64,000 nt of DNA, taken from the NCBI GenBank assembly GCA_016711215.1, contig JADJTL010000001.1, positions 1,050,001 through 1,114,000 on the forward strand, written 5' to 3'. This stretch comes from Pseudomonadota bacterium (GTDB lineage Bacteria; Myxococcota_A; Polyangia; GCA-2747355). Position 1 is the stretch's first letter; every line of letters begins with the position of its first letter. A model generated the notes under the pieces. It was not told the origin of the DNA, did not search any database, and saw nothing but the letters and a program-made list of their open reading frames with translations. Positions 1 through 8,330 of the stretch are shown here, piece by piece. The translations under genes and the position numbers were made by a program.

Positions 1-375
1 GTCGATCGCTTCGTGCGCGACAGCAGCGAGGGTCCGGCGCTGCTCTGTGGTGACTTCAATGCGGTGCCCGAGTCGGACGAGATCCGCTACCTGACGGGGA
101 TGACCAGCATCGACGGCGCGCGCACCTACTACCAGGATGCCTTCGCCCTTTGTCACCCCGGCGAGCGGGGCTGGACCTGGAGCTCCGATAACCCCTACAC
201 GCCGCAGCTCTCGACGCTGCCGGCCGATCGCCGTCTCGACTACATCTTCGTCACGCCACGCCGCAAGGATGGCCGCGGGCGGATCCGTAGCTGCGAGCTC
301 GCCTGCGACCAGGCCGATGCGACGGGGGTGCACTGCTCCGACCACCACGCCGTCGTGGCCGACGTCGATCTCTAG
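1..375 (+). CDS. Endonuclease/exonuclease/phosphatase family protein, 3' part only
   Basis: The reading frame is open from base 1, so the gene begins upstream and only the last 124 residues are visible. The fragment carries the C-terminal signature of the DNase I-like EEP fold: GDFNA followed by PESDEIR, then RRLDYIFV, and finally SDHHAVVADV just before the stop. In this family the Asp and Asn of GDFNA and the SDH motif form the metal-dependent phosphodiester active site. Members hydrolyse nucleic acids, sphingomyelin or inositol phosphates, and the substrate cannot be told from this part. The next gene is convergent and begins its 3' end 21 bases away. Confidence 0.85.
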   Translation, partial: VDRFVRDSSEGPALLCGDFNAVPESDEIRYLTGMTSIDGARTYYQDAFALCHPGERGWTWSSDNPYTPQLSTLPADRRLDYIFVTPRRKDGRGRIRSCELACDQADATGVHCSDHHAVVADVDL

Positions 376-395
376 TCCCGTCCCGACGCGCCTGC

Positions 396-2054
396 TCAGA
401 GCAGCGGCCGGCAGACGACGCGCGTGTGGCTGACGCGCAGGCTGGTGAGATTGCTGCCGCCGAGCGGCTGCCGATGCCAATAGACGAGCTCGAAGACAGA
501 TCGGCCGCCCGTGGTCGAGGAGGCGACGACCTCGACCTGGTAGGCGCCGTTGTCGCCCTCGGTGCCCGGCAGGCAAAGCGACCTCGTCCACTGGCCCTCG
601 CGCTGCTTCGTCGCCGCCGTGAAGCAGACCTGGCCGAACATGCCGGTCGCGGCGGCCTCGCCTGCCCGGGCGAGGTCGCCCTCGAAGGCGATGAAGGCCA
701 CACCTGTAAAGCCGTCGCGGCTACTCACGGCCGGTCGGATCGCGTTCGGGATCGCCGACGCTCCAGCTCGAAGCGCCTGGGGGGCACCCTTCGGCGGAAG
801 GCTCTGCTCATAGAGCCCGGACCCATCGACTCCGGCGCTGCTGCCGCGCGCCGGGAAGACGACGCCGGGTCCGCTCGGCGTCAGCGCGAGCGGCACAGTG
901 GCAAAGCCGCGCACGGTGAGCTGCGGCTCCGTGAACCACGATACCGTGGGCCGCGGGCCATCGCTGCCGAGCAGCCCGTCGAGGTCGAGCTGGCTGACGA
1001 AGAGCAGGGTCGCCTGCAGAGACCCGACGGGCGGCGCGCTGGCGCCGCGGGGCAGCAGCTCGCCGAGTTGGCCGAGGAAGATCTGGCGCGGTGTCGTCGC
1101 CGCAGTGAAGAGCAGACGCTGGGCCAGATCGCTCGCCGTCACCTGAGACTCGCTCGCGGCGCGTGCGGGCGGTGGTAACGGGATCATCGCCTTACGGACA
1201 CCGGACGCCGGATCGACGACGACGAGGACGGAGGAGGGCGCCGAGCTCGCGGCCTCGGGGAGGGCCTGGCCGGCGACCACCGCATAGGTGCGGTTATCGG
1301 CGGTCTGGGCGATCGCGACCGCGGGGGCTGCGCCCGTGAAGACCGGGCCACCGGTAAACTCGCCGCTCAGCTCGGTGATCCTTCCCGCCTGGGCCGAGGT
1401 CGCGTTGGCCGGGCCGGTCCACAGCGTCAGCGGCGCTTGATTGCCGTTGGTTCCGCCGGCGCTCGCGTTGAAGGCGACCGCGAGCTGGCCGGCGCGCGTG
1501 TCCAGCGCGGAGTAGTAGAGCCCCACGCTCTGGTTGGTGAGCGCGAAGACGGGCTGGTTGGCTCGGGTCCAGGCCACCGTAGGCGCTCCGTCGCCGGCGC
1601 TGACGGAGGGACGCCGCGCAATCACCAGCTCGCGACTCCGCTCCCGGGCTCCGTCGAAGATCGCTGCTGGATAGCTGACCGCCAGCGCACCATTGTCGTC
1701 GCTCACCAGCCCGATCATCCCGATCGCGCTCTCATTGAACTGCGTCACCAGCGCCGGCGCCTCCGCCGTGCAGGCCAACGCGCCCTCTTCGCCGCCGCCG
1801 TCAGCCCCGCCGTCGCGACGCCCGCCGCCCCCCTGGTCGGCCCCCTCGTCGTCCTCCACGCGCTCGCAGCGCTGCTGCGCGTTGCAGACGAAGCCGTCTG
1901 GGCACTTCTCGTCCGGGCAGAGAAAGAGGCCGGGACCGACGAGCTGCGGGTTGTAGCAAGCCCCCACGACCGTCAGCGTGGCCGCGGCCCACCATCGGGG
2001 CCAACCCAGTCGGGGCCAAGTGGCCCCTGCGTCTCGAAACCGGCTCATCGCCAT
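396..2054 (-). CDS. Putative lipoprotein of unknown function
   Basis: About 552 residues. A basic start and a hydrophobic stretch end at VVGAC, so Cys33 (counted from the ATG at 2054) is the likely lipidated residue. A Cys-containing segment follows (CPDEKCPDGFVCNAQQRC), then an Asp/Gly/Glu-rich linker of the kind common after the lipobox in myxobacterial lipoproteins. The rest is about 430 residues rich in Ala, Gly, Val and Thr with phrases such as VSDDNGALAVSY and DGFTGVAFIAFEGD that suggest a beta-propeller, but no blade count is safe. An in-frame GTG at 2069 is an alternative start. Neither start has a strong ribosome site. I do not recognise a family beyond the lipoprotein class. Confidence 0.7.
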   Translation of the reverse strand: MAMSRFRDAGATWPRLGWPRWWAAATLTVVGACYNPQLVGPGLFLCPDEKCPDGFVCNAQQRCERVEDDEGADQGGGGRRDGGADGGGEEGALACTAEAPALVTQFNESAIGMIGLVSDDNGALAVSYPAAIFDGARERSRELVIARRPSVSAGDGAPTVAWTRANQPVFALTNQSVGLYYSALDTRAGQLAVAFNASAGGTNGNQAPLTLWTGPANATSAQAGRITELSGEFTGGPVFTGAAPAVAIAQTADNRTYAVVAGQALPEAASSAPSSVLVVVDPASGVRKAMIPLPPPARAASESQVTASDLAQRLLFTAATTPRQIFLGQLGELLPRGASAPPVGSLQATLLFVSQLDLDGLLGSDGPRPTVSWFTEPQLTVRGFATVPLALTPSGPGVVFPARGSSAGVDGSGLYEQSLPPKGAPQALRAGASAIPNAIRPAVSSRDGFTGVAFIAFEGDLARAGEAAATGMFGQVCFTAATKQREGQWTRSLCLPGTEGDNGAYQVEVVASSTTGGRSVFELVYWHRQPLGGSNLTSLRVSHTRVVCRPLL

Positions 2055-2107
2055 GCTTGCACCACTCACTTCGTTGACGGTACCGTCCCTGAGGCTTCCC
2101 GGGCAGT

Positions 2108-3127
2108 TTAGAAGGTCACGCTGCCGGCAAGGGCCACGGCGTTTGGCCCAAGCGAGGGCGTAAGTCGCACGCGCCCCTCGGGCTGCACGCTACGTGGCGC
2201 AAAGACCAACACGGCGGCGCCACTGCCCGCTGCGAGCAAGCCCACCAGCAAGGTCGCCACCTGCGCCCGCCCCAGCGCGCGGCCGCCGTCGTCGATGCTG
2301 GTTTGGATTTGCGTCCAGGAATAGGGCGTCGCCGGGCAATCCTGGCTGACCGTGGGGTCCGCCCCGCAGCGGTAGGCCTTCTCCGTCAGGTCGGCCTTGG
2401 CCTTCGCGCGGACGCCGAGCACGATGCTCGTGACAATCGCCGCTCCACCCAAGCCGACCAGGCTCCAACCCACCACCGTGCTCGCGCGCGTGCGCCTCGC
2501 CCCCTGCTGCCCCGAGAGAGCGGCCGCGGGCGCGCGAATCGGGGGCGGCAGCGGCGTCGGCGCCGTGAGCAGGGGGCGGCCGGCGGTGGCCGCAGGTGCG
2601 ACGGTAACGGGCGGCGTCGGTGGCGCGATGACCGAGGGTATCGGCGCAGGGACCGGATCGCGGAAGAGGGGCCGTGGCGTTGGCGTTGGCGTCGGCGTTG
2701 GCGTCGGTGTTCGCGCTGCGGTCGTCGCGGCGGCGCTCAGGGCCGCGGCCCGCTGGGCGGCCAGCCGCGCGCGCAGGTTCCTGATGCGAGCATCGATCTT
2801 GGCGTCGGGCTTGCCGCTCTCGCTCAGGAAGCGCTCGTAGCTGGCAATCGCCGACTCGATGCGTCCGAGCGACTCTTGGCATCTGGCGATGTTGTGGAAG
2901 AGCGCCGGCTCTTGGCTCAAGCGGTAGGACTGCTCGAAGGCATCGAGCGCCTTTTCGTAGGCGCTCTGGTCATAGTAGGTGCGACCGAGATCGAAGAGCT
3001 GACTGGCCAGCGCGCGGTCGGTGGGCGAGGTGCGCTCGGCCTGCACCGGCGCCGCGAGCGCGATCAGACAGAGGACCCACGGCAAGTGGGCCAGGAGCGC
3101 AGGTGCGCGCGGTCGCAATCGATCCAT
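2108..3127 (-). CDS. Exported TPR protein with Pro-rich linker and C-terminal membrane segment
   Basis: About 339 residues from the ATG at 3127, which has GAGG about ten bases upstream; a longer frame to 3211 lacks this support. A signal peptide (LPWVLCLIALAAPVQA) precedes two TPR-like helical pairs (LASQLFDLGRTYYDQSAYEKALDAFEQSYRL, then a second pair beginning EPALFHNIARCQESLGR). A Pro/Thr/Ala linker with PTPTPTP repeats follows, then a hydrophobic helix (VVGWSLVGLGGAAIVTSIVL) and a beta-rich tail. This matches the common myxobacterial layout of a periplasmic TPR domain with an inner membrane helix. It lies downstream of the kinase operon but 124 bases away. Function unknown. Confidence 0.75.
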   Translation of the reverse strand: MDRLRPRAPALLAHLPWVLCLIALAAPVQAERTSPTDRALASQLFDLGRTYYDQSAYEKALDAFEQSYRLSQEPALFHNIARCQESLGRIESAIASYERFLSESGKPDAKIDARIRNLRARLAAQRAAALSAAATTAARTPTPTPTPTPTPRPLFRDPVPAPIPSVIAPPTPPVTVAPAATAGRPLLTAPTPLPPPIRAPAAALSGQQGARRTRASTVVGWSLVGLGGAAIVTSIVLGVRAKAKADLTEKAYRCGADPTVSQDCPATPYSWTQIQTSIDDGGRALGRAQVATLLVGLLAAGSGAAVLVFAPRSVQPEGRVRLTPSLGPNAVALAGSVTF

Positions 3128-3243
3128 GAGAGCTTGCCTCGTCCGTTCGGAGCGGAAGACCGGAGTGTGCGGGAGCCCAACGATTCTAAACAGGTTGGTC
3201 CGATCAATCAACGAAGCCCGCCGGCCCCGGGGCCGGCGCCGAA

Positions 3244-3266
3244 AAGAAGCACTAGGCGGAGGGGGC
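3244..3266. repeat. 23-base exact repeat, copy 1
   Basis: The stretch containing AGCACTAGGCGGAGGGGGC covers the stop codon and last codons of the double histidine kinase, read on the minus strand. An identical 23-base stretch lies at 11028-11050, in the gene-free zone upstream of the same operon. Chance identity of this length within 64 kb is unlikely. Confidence 0.7.
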
Positions 3267-5990
3267 GGGCGTGGGCGTGTCGAAGGGGGGCGGCGTCAGC
3301 TCACCGGTGAAGCCCGGTTGCAGGCCGCCGCCACCGCTGACGGTGACGGCGGAGTCGCGGTCGCGCGCGAGGGGCAGCGTGATGCGAAAGGTGGAGCCCT
3401 TGCCGACGACTGTATCGACGGCGACGACGCCGCCAGCGAGGTCGACGATCTGATGGGTGATGGCGAGGCCGAGGCCCATGCCCTTGCCCTGGGCCTTGGT
3501 GGTGAAGAAGGGCGTGAAGATGCGCTGCAGGTGGTCGGGTGCGATACCGGGGCCATCGTCCTCGACCTCGAAGTGGAGCAGCTCGCGCTCGACGCAGGTT
3601 CGCACCCAGACGTGCCCATGGGCCGGCGCGGCATCGATCGCGTTCTGCCAGAGGTTGCGAATCGCCTGGTGCATCTCCTCGGCGATGCAGAGCACCTGGG
3701 CGCCGGTCGCCTGCAGCTCAAGGATGCTCTCCACCGGGTCGGCGTCCTTCGGCGCGATCAGCCGACCGATGTCCTGAACCGCCGCATCGAAGTCCATCGG
3801 CAAGGGGTCACTGGGGTAGCCCTCGCGGGAGTAGCGGCGCACCAGCTTGACGACCTCGTCGATGCGCGTGACGCCCGTTTGCGCGATCGTGCTCATGCGG
3901 CCGATCTGCTCGCGCCAATGCTTCAGGCGGGCGATGCGCTCGGCGTCGGGCGCCTCGAGGTTGCCGAGCAGCGCGATGATGCCGTCGACGCGCTCGTTGA
4001 TCACGTGGACGGCGTTCCTGATGTAATTGAGTGGATTGTGGATCTCATGCGCCAGCCCGCCGGCGATCAGCTCGAGGCTGCGCACATGCTCGCGAATAAG
4101 GAGCGAGACCTGCCGGCCGCGCTGCTGCAGCAGGTGACGAATCGCCGCGCGTAGCTCGCGCGGGCTGAAGGGCTTGCTCAGATAGACATCGGCGCCGGCC
4201 TCGCGCGCCTCGAGCCGATCGTCGAGGTTGCCCCTGGCCGTCAGCATGATGATCGGGATCTGGGCGGTCTCGCGCGCGGCGCGCAGGGTCTTGATCATCG
4301 ACAGGCCGTCGAGCTCGGGCATCATGAAGTCGGTGACGATCACGTCGGGGCCCTCGGCCCGCGCCATCTCGAGCCCCTGCAGCCCGTTGCGCGCCAGGAA
4401 GACCTCGTGCTGCTCCTGGAGCTGCAGGTGCAGGAAGCGCAGCACCTCGAGGTTGTCCTCGACCACCAGCACCTTGGTCGCCTTGGGCTTGGCGTGGCGG
4501 TCGCGGCGGGTGACGCGGCGCTCGGTGGCATCATCGAGCTCGAGGAAGCGGAAATCGGCGCGCTCGAGCAGGCTGCGCGTCCACTCGCGCGGCTCGCGAT
4601 CCTCAGCCCGCGCGGCGCGCTCGCTGAGCTGCTCCGCGCTGCGCCGCTCGAGGATATCTGTGGCGAAGTGCTCGCGGCCCGGGAGCAGGTGGATGCAGAA
4701 GGTGCTGCCCACCTTGGGCGTGCTCTCGAGGCTGATCCGGCCGCCGTGCAGCTCGACGATGTCCTTGGCCAGCGCCAGCCCGAGGCCCGTCCCGCCGTAG
4801 CGGCGCGTGACCGTACCGTCGGCCTGGCTGAAGCGCTCGAAGACCGCCTGATGCTTCTCCGGGGCGATGCCGATCCCCGTGTCGCTGACGCTGATGCGAG
4901 CCTCCACGGCGTCGGCGTCGAGCGCCAGCGTGACCTTGCCGCCCGCCGGCGTGAACTTGAGCGCGTTGGAGAGCAGGTTGACCACCACGCGGTCCATCTG
5001 CTCCAGGTCGACGAAGATGTCGTCGCGGCTGTGGTCGAGCTGCAGCGTCAGCTCGATGCGCTTGCGCCGAGCCAGCGGGGTGGCGTGCTCGACGATCTCC
5101 GTCAACATCCCGCGAAGGTCGCTGGCCTCGATGCGCAGCCGCAGGTAACGCTCCTCGAGCTTGGCGACATCGAGCAAATCGTTGATCAGCTTGAGCAGGC
5201 GCAAGGCGCTGCGCCGAATCGGCACCAGATACCGCTTCTGCGCCTGATCCAGATGCCCCATCTCGCCCTCGAGCAGGCCATCGATTGGCGCCAAGATCAT
5301 CGTCAACGGCGTCCGCAGCTCGTGCGTGATGTTGCTAAAGAACTGGACCTGAAAGCGGTTGAGCTCGGCGATGCGGGTGCGGTCGGCGGTCTCCCGCTCG
5401 AGGACCACAGCGTTGCCGGTGAGCGAGAGGGCGAATACCGTGAGCAAGGCGATCACGAAGCCGATGGAAGCTGCCGCGGGCTTGTCGCGCAAGAAGGGGA
5501 AATCGAGATTGTGGGCGGCAAAGAAGAACGAGCTCACGATCAGTGCTCTCGCGGAGGAGCCGAGCGGGCGCGTCGGATGATGGAGAGCGCGGATTCCAGT
5601 TTCGATTGTTGGCCAAGCAACGGCCAGCGCGGTCGGCAGCGCGATCCAGAGGAAGGGCTGGCGAGTGGCGGCGCAAAGGATGCTAGTCGCGACTGCGCTC
5701 CCGTAGATCGCTGCAAAGCGCCGCCAGGGGAAGTCTACGCCGCCGATCGCCGAGATCAGATTCGCCAGCGCGAGGTTGATGAAAAAGGTGCACGAGAAGC
5801 CAAGCGTGATGACGAGGCTGCCCTTGGCGGCCGCGCCCTGCGCGAGGAAGGCGAGGAAGGCGGCACCCCAAAGCAGCACCAGCCCACGCTGCAGTGGATT
5901 GCGCTGCTTGCGCCAGAGTACGAGCGAAAGGATCAGATTGATGAAGAGCACACCGGCGTAGGTCGCCAGGAGACTGCCGAGACCCTGCAT
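3252..5990 (-). CDS. Membrane hybrid histidine kinase with two kinase cores
   Basis: 912 residues. Residues 1-195 hold about six or seven hydrophobic segments forming a membrane sensor. A first kinase core follows: the HisKA box FFSNITHELRTPL with phospho-acceptor His223, then an ATPase domain with NLLSNALKF, SDTGIGI and GGTGLGLA. A receiver domain spans about 505-620 with Asp554 in VTDFMMPELDG and Lys606 in LSKPF. A second kinase core then begins at AGGLAHEIHNPLNYI (His648) and ends in an ATPase domain with EDDGPGI and KGMGLGLA. The ATG lies 3 bases after the stop of the Rv1355c-type gene, so the two are translationally coupled. No separate response regulator is present nearby, so the output path is unknown. 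Confidence 0.93.
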   Translation of the reverse strand: MQGLGSLLATYAGVLFINLILSLVLWRKQRNPLQRGLVLLWGAAFLAFLAQGAAAKGSLVITLGFSCTFFINLALANLISAIGGVDFPWRRFAAIYGSAVATSILCAATRQPFLWIALPTALAVAWPTIETGIRALHHPTRPLGSSARALIVSSFFFAAHNLDFPFLRDKPAAASIGFVIALLTVFALSLTGNAVVLERETADRTRIAELNRFQVQFFSNITHELRTPLTMILAPIDGLLEGEMGHLDQAQKRYLVPIRRSALRLLKLINDLLDVAKLEERYLRLRIEASDLRGMLTEIVEHATPLARRKRIELTLQLDHSRDDIFVDLEQMDRVVVNLLSNALKFTPAGGKVTLALDADAVEARISVSDTGIGIAPEKHQAVFERFSQADGTVTRRYGGTGLGLALAKDIVELHGGRISLESTPKVGSTFCIHLLPGREHFATDILERRSAEQLSERAARAEDREPREWTRSLLERADFRFLELDDATERRVTRRDRHAKPKATKVLVVEDNLEVLRFLHLQLQEQHEVFLARNGLQGLEMARAEGPDVIVTDFMMPELDGLSMIKTLRAARETAQIPIIMLTARGNLDDRLEAREAGADVYLSKPFSPRELRAAIRHLLQQRGRQVSLLIREHVRSLELIAGGLAHEIHNPLNYIRNAVHVINERVDGIIALLGNLEAPDAERIARLKHWREQIGRMSTIAQTGVTRIDEVVKLVRRYSREGYPSDPLPMDFDAAVQDIGRLIAPKDADPVESILELQATGAQVLCIAEEMHQAIRNLWQNAIDAAPAHGHVWVRTCVERELLHFEVEDDGPGIAPDHLQRIFTPFFTTKAQGKGMGLGLAITHQIVDLAGGVVAVDTVVGKGSTFRITLPLARDRDSAVTVSGGGGLQPGFTGELTPPPFDTPTPAPSA

Positions 5991-5993
5991 GCT

Positions 5994-8330
5994 TCAGCTT
6001 TCCAGATCGAGGAGCAGGATATCCTCGGCATGTCGCCGCAACGAGCGCTTTCGGGGCTCCGGGGCGTGACCGACGCGGAAGAGCAGCACCTCCGCGCGAG
6101 GATCCGTCCCGCCGAAGAGCTCACGGTGCCATTGGCGAAGCTCGGTCAGCTCGCGAACCTCGCCGGGATCGAAGCCCTCGCCCCCTCCGCGCTCCAGGCG
6201 GGCGTACAAATAGGGAGCCACCGCCAGCGGTTGGAAGGCGAGGCCCAGTCGCGTTGCCTCGAGCCAGACCCGCTCCATCGCGATACCGCCGGCGAGGTAG
6301 TCCGCCGCAGCGATACCGGGCACGCTCAGCAATCCGATCGCCGCCGAGGCCCGCACGGTGCGTTGGCCCAGGTCCTCGACCCGCCGGCCACCGATGCGCT
6401 TCATCAGCTCGACGGTCGACCATTTGGAGAGGAGATGCATGCCTGCGGTGTCGATGGCGTCGAGCTCCAGGGTCGCGAGGTCGATGCCGTCCCTCGTGCG
6501 TTCCGCCTCTGCTGGCGTCCAGCGGACCTCCTCGATCATCTCGCGATAGAGCCGCCGGCAGAAGAAGCGGAACCGGTCGACCCTCCCGATGTAGCTGGCC
6601 AGCGCCTCGAGTGCTGTGTCGTCGTCACCGAGCAGCAGGAGCTCGGCGCCGGCGCTCACGGCGGACTTCGCGAGGGCGCCGTGCTCTTCCGCAGTTAGGT
6701 GTGTGCGGTGGCCGAGGCGGCGATTCGTGCAGCGCGCCTCCAGGACCTGCAGGGCAGCGCTGCGTTCGGCGCGCGAGCCGCTCTGCGTCAACTGCGTCTC
6801 CCAGGCAACCGTGGGGTCGCCGGCATTCGGGAAGCGCACCACCTGCGTGGTGAACCCGAGGCTGTGGGCCGCTACGCAGAAGTTCTCGAGCGCCGCGCCA
6901 CATGCCGCGTAGGCGGCGCTCAGGCCGTAGTCGAGGAAGGAGTCGCCGGCGCGCACGGTGTCGAGAACGCAGCGAATGCGGTTGTCTGCCAGCAAGTGAA
7001 AGCGCCACGGCTGCCGATTTCCACCCGAGGGCGCGAGCGCGGCCATCTCGACCAGGAAACGAGCGTCCTCGACCGATATGGCGCCTGGCGCCCCGCCGTA
7101 GCGCTCGTGGCTCGAGGTCATTCGGCCGACGGCGGCGGCCAATGCCTCCGAGGCCGCACCGCCCTCCGTCGTGTCTTCAGTCGCGATCGCGGTCCCGTTG
7201 ACGAGCGCACCCGCGCCGTCGGCGACGAGGTTCTGCACGTCGATGTAGAAGCGCCCGGACTCGTTGAGCTCGCCGAGCAGTAGGCGCCGCGCGACGTCGG
7301 TGGCGACCGCTCCCCCGAGCATCGTGCCAGACCCCAGCTGAGACCACCCGGTGATGGTCTCATCGATCTCGGCCAGGGAGGCCGCGAGGCGCGTCGACAT
7401 CGCCGTTCCACCAAGCACCCGAAAGATGATCGGCACCTTCTGCCTGACCGTCAGGCCGCGAACGGAAGTGGCCGACACGCCGTCCAGTAGTCCGTGCAGC
7501 AGCCGTCGGTCGGGTTCCTTGTCGAAGCGCTCGATATCGAGCAGGCCGCGGTCGTTGGTCTCCATCAGCACTGGGACGCCACGTGCGCGCGCCTGCTCGC
7601 GCAGGAGGATCTTCATGAAGAGGTCATCGCACTCCTCGATCAGCAGCGTCAGCGGCTCGGGGTGGCCGAAGAAGCGCTCCAGGTTCTCCGCCGTCAGCCC
7701 CTCGCGATAGATCTCGATCTTCAGGTAGGGGTCGAGCTCGAACATGCGCCGGGCGGCAATCACCGTCTTGTTGGTGCCCAGGGCGGCGACGCCGCAGGGG
7801 ACGCGATTGGTGTTGGAGAGGGACATGACGTCGAAGTCGGCCAGGCGAAACTCCCCGCCGACGCCCTCCATCGCCAACGTCGTGGCGATCGCATAGCCGA
7901 CGGAGAGACCCACGATGCCGATGCGGTGCTGGCGCAGCGCGTCCTGCTCCTCCGGGGTGATCTTGTAGCGATTTCTGCTCAGGCGGACCTCGCGGAACTC
8001 GGGCTCAGGAAGGGTGCGAACGAGCTGTTCAGTCCACGGGAAATACACCCAGCGCCCGTAGGTCTCCTGCGTCGAGCCGCCCAGGTGTGCCGTGATGAGC
8101 TGCTGGGCCTGGCCTCCTGTCAGCTTCTCCTTCGGGTGCCGGACCTCCATCAGCTCGGTCAGCTGCTGCTGCAGCACATCGGCGATCTGAATGCCTGGCA
8201 CTCGCGAGAGCAGCGCGGCGAGCTGTTCGCGGTCCTCCCCGGCCGAGGGGTCGAGGATCGTGGGTTGCCATCGGTCCCGGTCCAGGGTGGGGACAGCGCT
8301 CAGTCGCTCGTGGTGACTGGGGGAAGACAT
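5994..8330 (-). CDS. Rv1355c-type fusion: ThiF/E1-like adenylation domain plus nitroreductase-like domain
   Basis: 778 residues. After about 110 N-terminal residues comes a ThiF/MoeB/E1-like Rossmann domain: IGIVGLSVGY at about 137-146, LADFDVMSLSNTNR at 163-176, and Lys188. In E1-like enzymes these positions bind ATP and adenylate a C-terminal carboxylate. From about residue 430 a flavin nitroreductase-like domain starts, with APSGGNRQPWRF. This two-domain order is that of the Mycobacterium Rv1355c family, whose reaction is not established to my knowledge. The start overlaps the upstream double-PilZ gene by 31 bases, and the stop lies 3 bases before the kinase ATG, so all three are co-expressed. 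FMN binding and substrate are inferred. Confidence 0.88.
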   Translation of the reverse strand: MSSPSHHERLSAVPTLDRDRWQPTILDPSAGEDREQLAALLSRVPGIQIADVLQQQLTELMEVRHPKEKLTGGQAQQLITAHLGGSTQETYGRWVYFPWTEQLVRTLPEPEFREVRLSRNRYKITPEEQDALRQHRIGIVGLSVGYAIATTLAMEGVGGEFRLADFDVMSLSNTNRVPCGVAALGTNKTVIAARRMFELDPYLKIEIYREGLTAENLERFFGHPEPLTLLIEECDDLFMKILLREQARARGVPVLMETNDRGLLDIERFDKEPDRRLLHGLLDGVSATSVRGLTVRQKVPIIFRVLGGTAMSTRLAASLAEIDETITGWSQLGSGTMLGGAVATDVARRLLLGELNESGRFYIDVQNLVADGAGALVNGTAIATEDTTEGGAASEALAAAVGRMTSSHERYGGAPGAISVEDARFLVEMAALAPSGGNRQPWRFHLLADNRIRCVLDTVRAGDSFLDYGLSAAYAACGAALENFCVAAHSLGFTTQVVRFPNAGDPTVAWETQLTQSGSRAERSAALQVLEARCTNRRLGHRTHLTAEEHGALAKSAVSAGAELLLLGDDDTALEALASYIGRVDRFRFFCRRLYREMIEEVRWTPAEAERTRDGIDLATLELDAIDTAGMHLLSKWSTVELMKRIGGRRVEDLGQRTVRASAAIGLLSVPGIAAADYLAGGIAMERVWLEATRLGLAFQPLAVAPYLYARLERGGGEGFDPGEVRELTELRQWHRELFGGTDPRAEVLLFRVGHAPEPRKRSLRRHAEDILLLDLES

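Noticed and set aside
4407..6698. Long plus-strand frame (763 codons) across the kinase and Rv1355c genes
   Set aside because: It is antisense to two well supported genes, and its text is rich in Arg, Ala and Gln with no domain. High GC produces such shadows.
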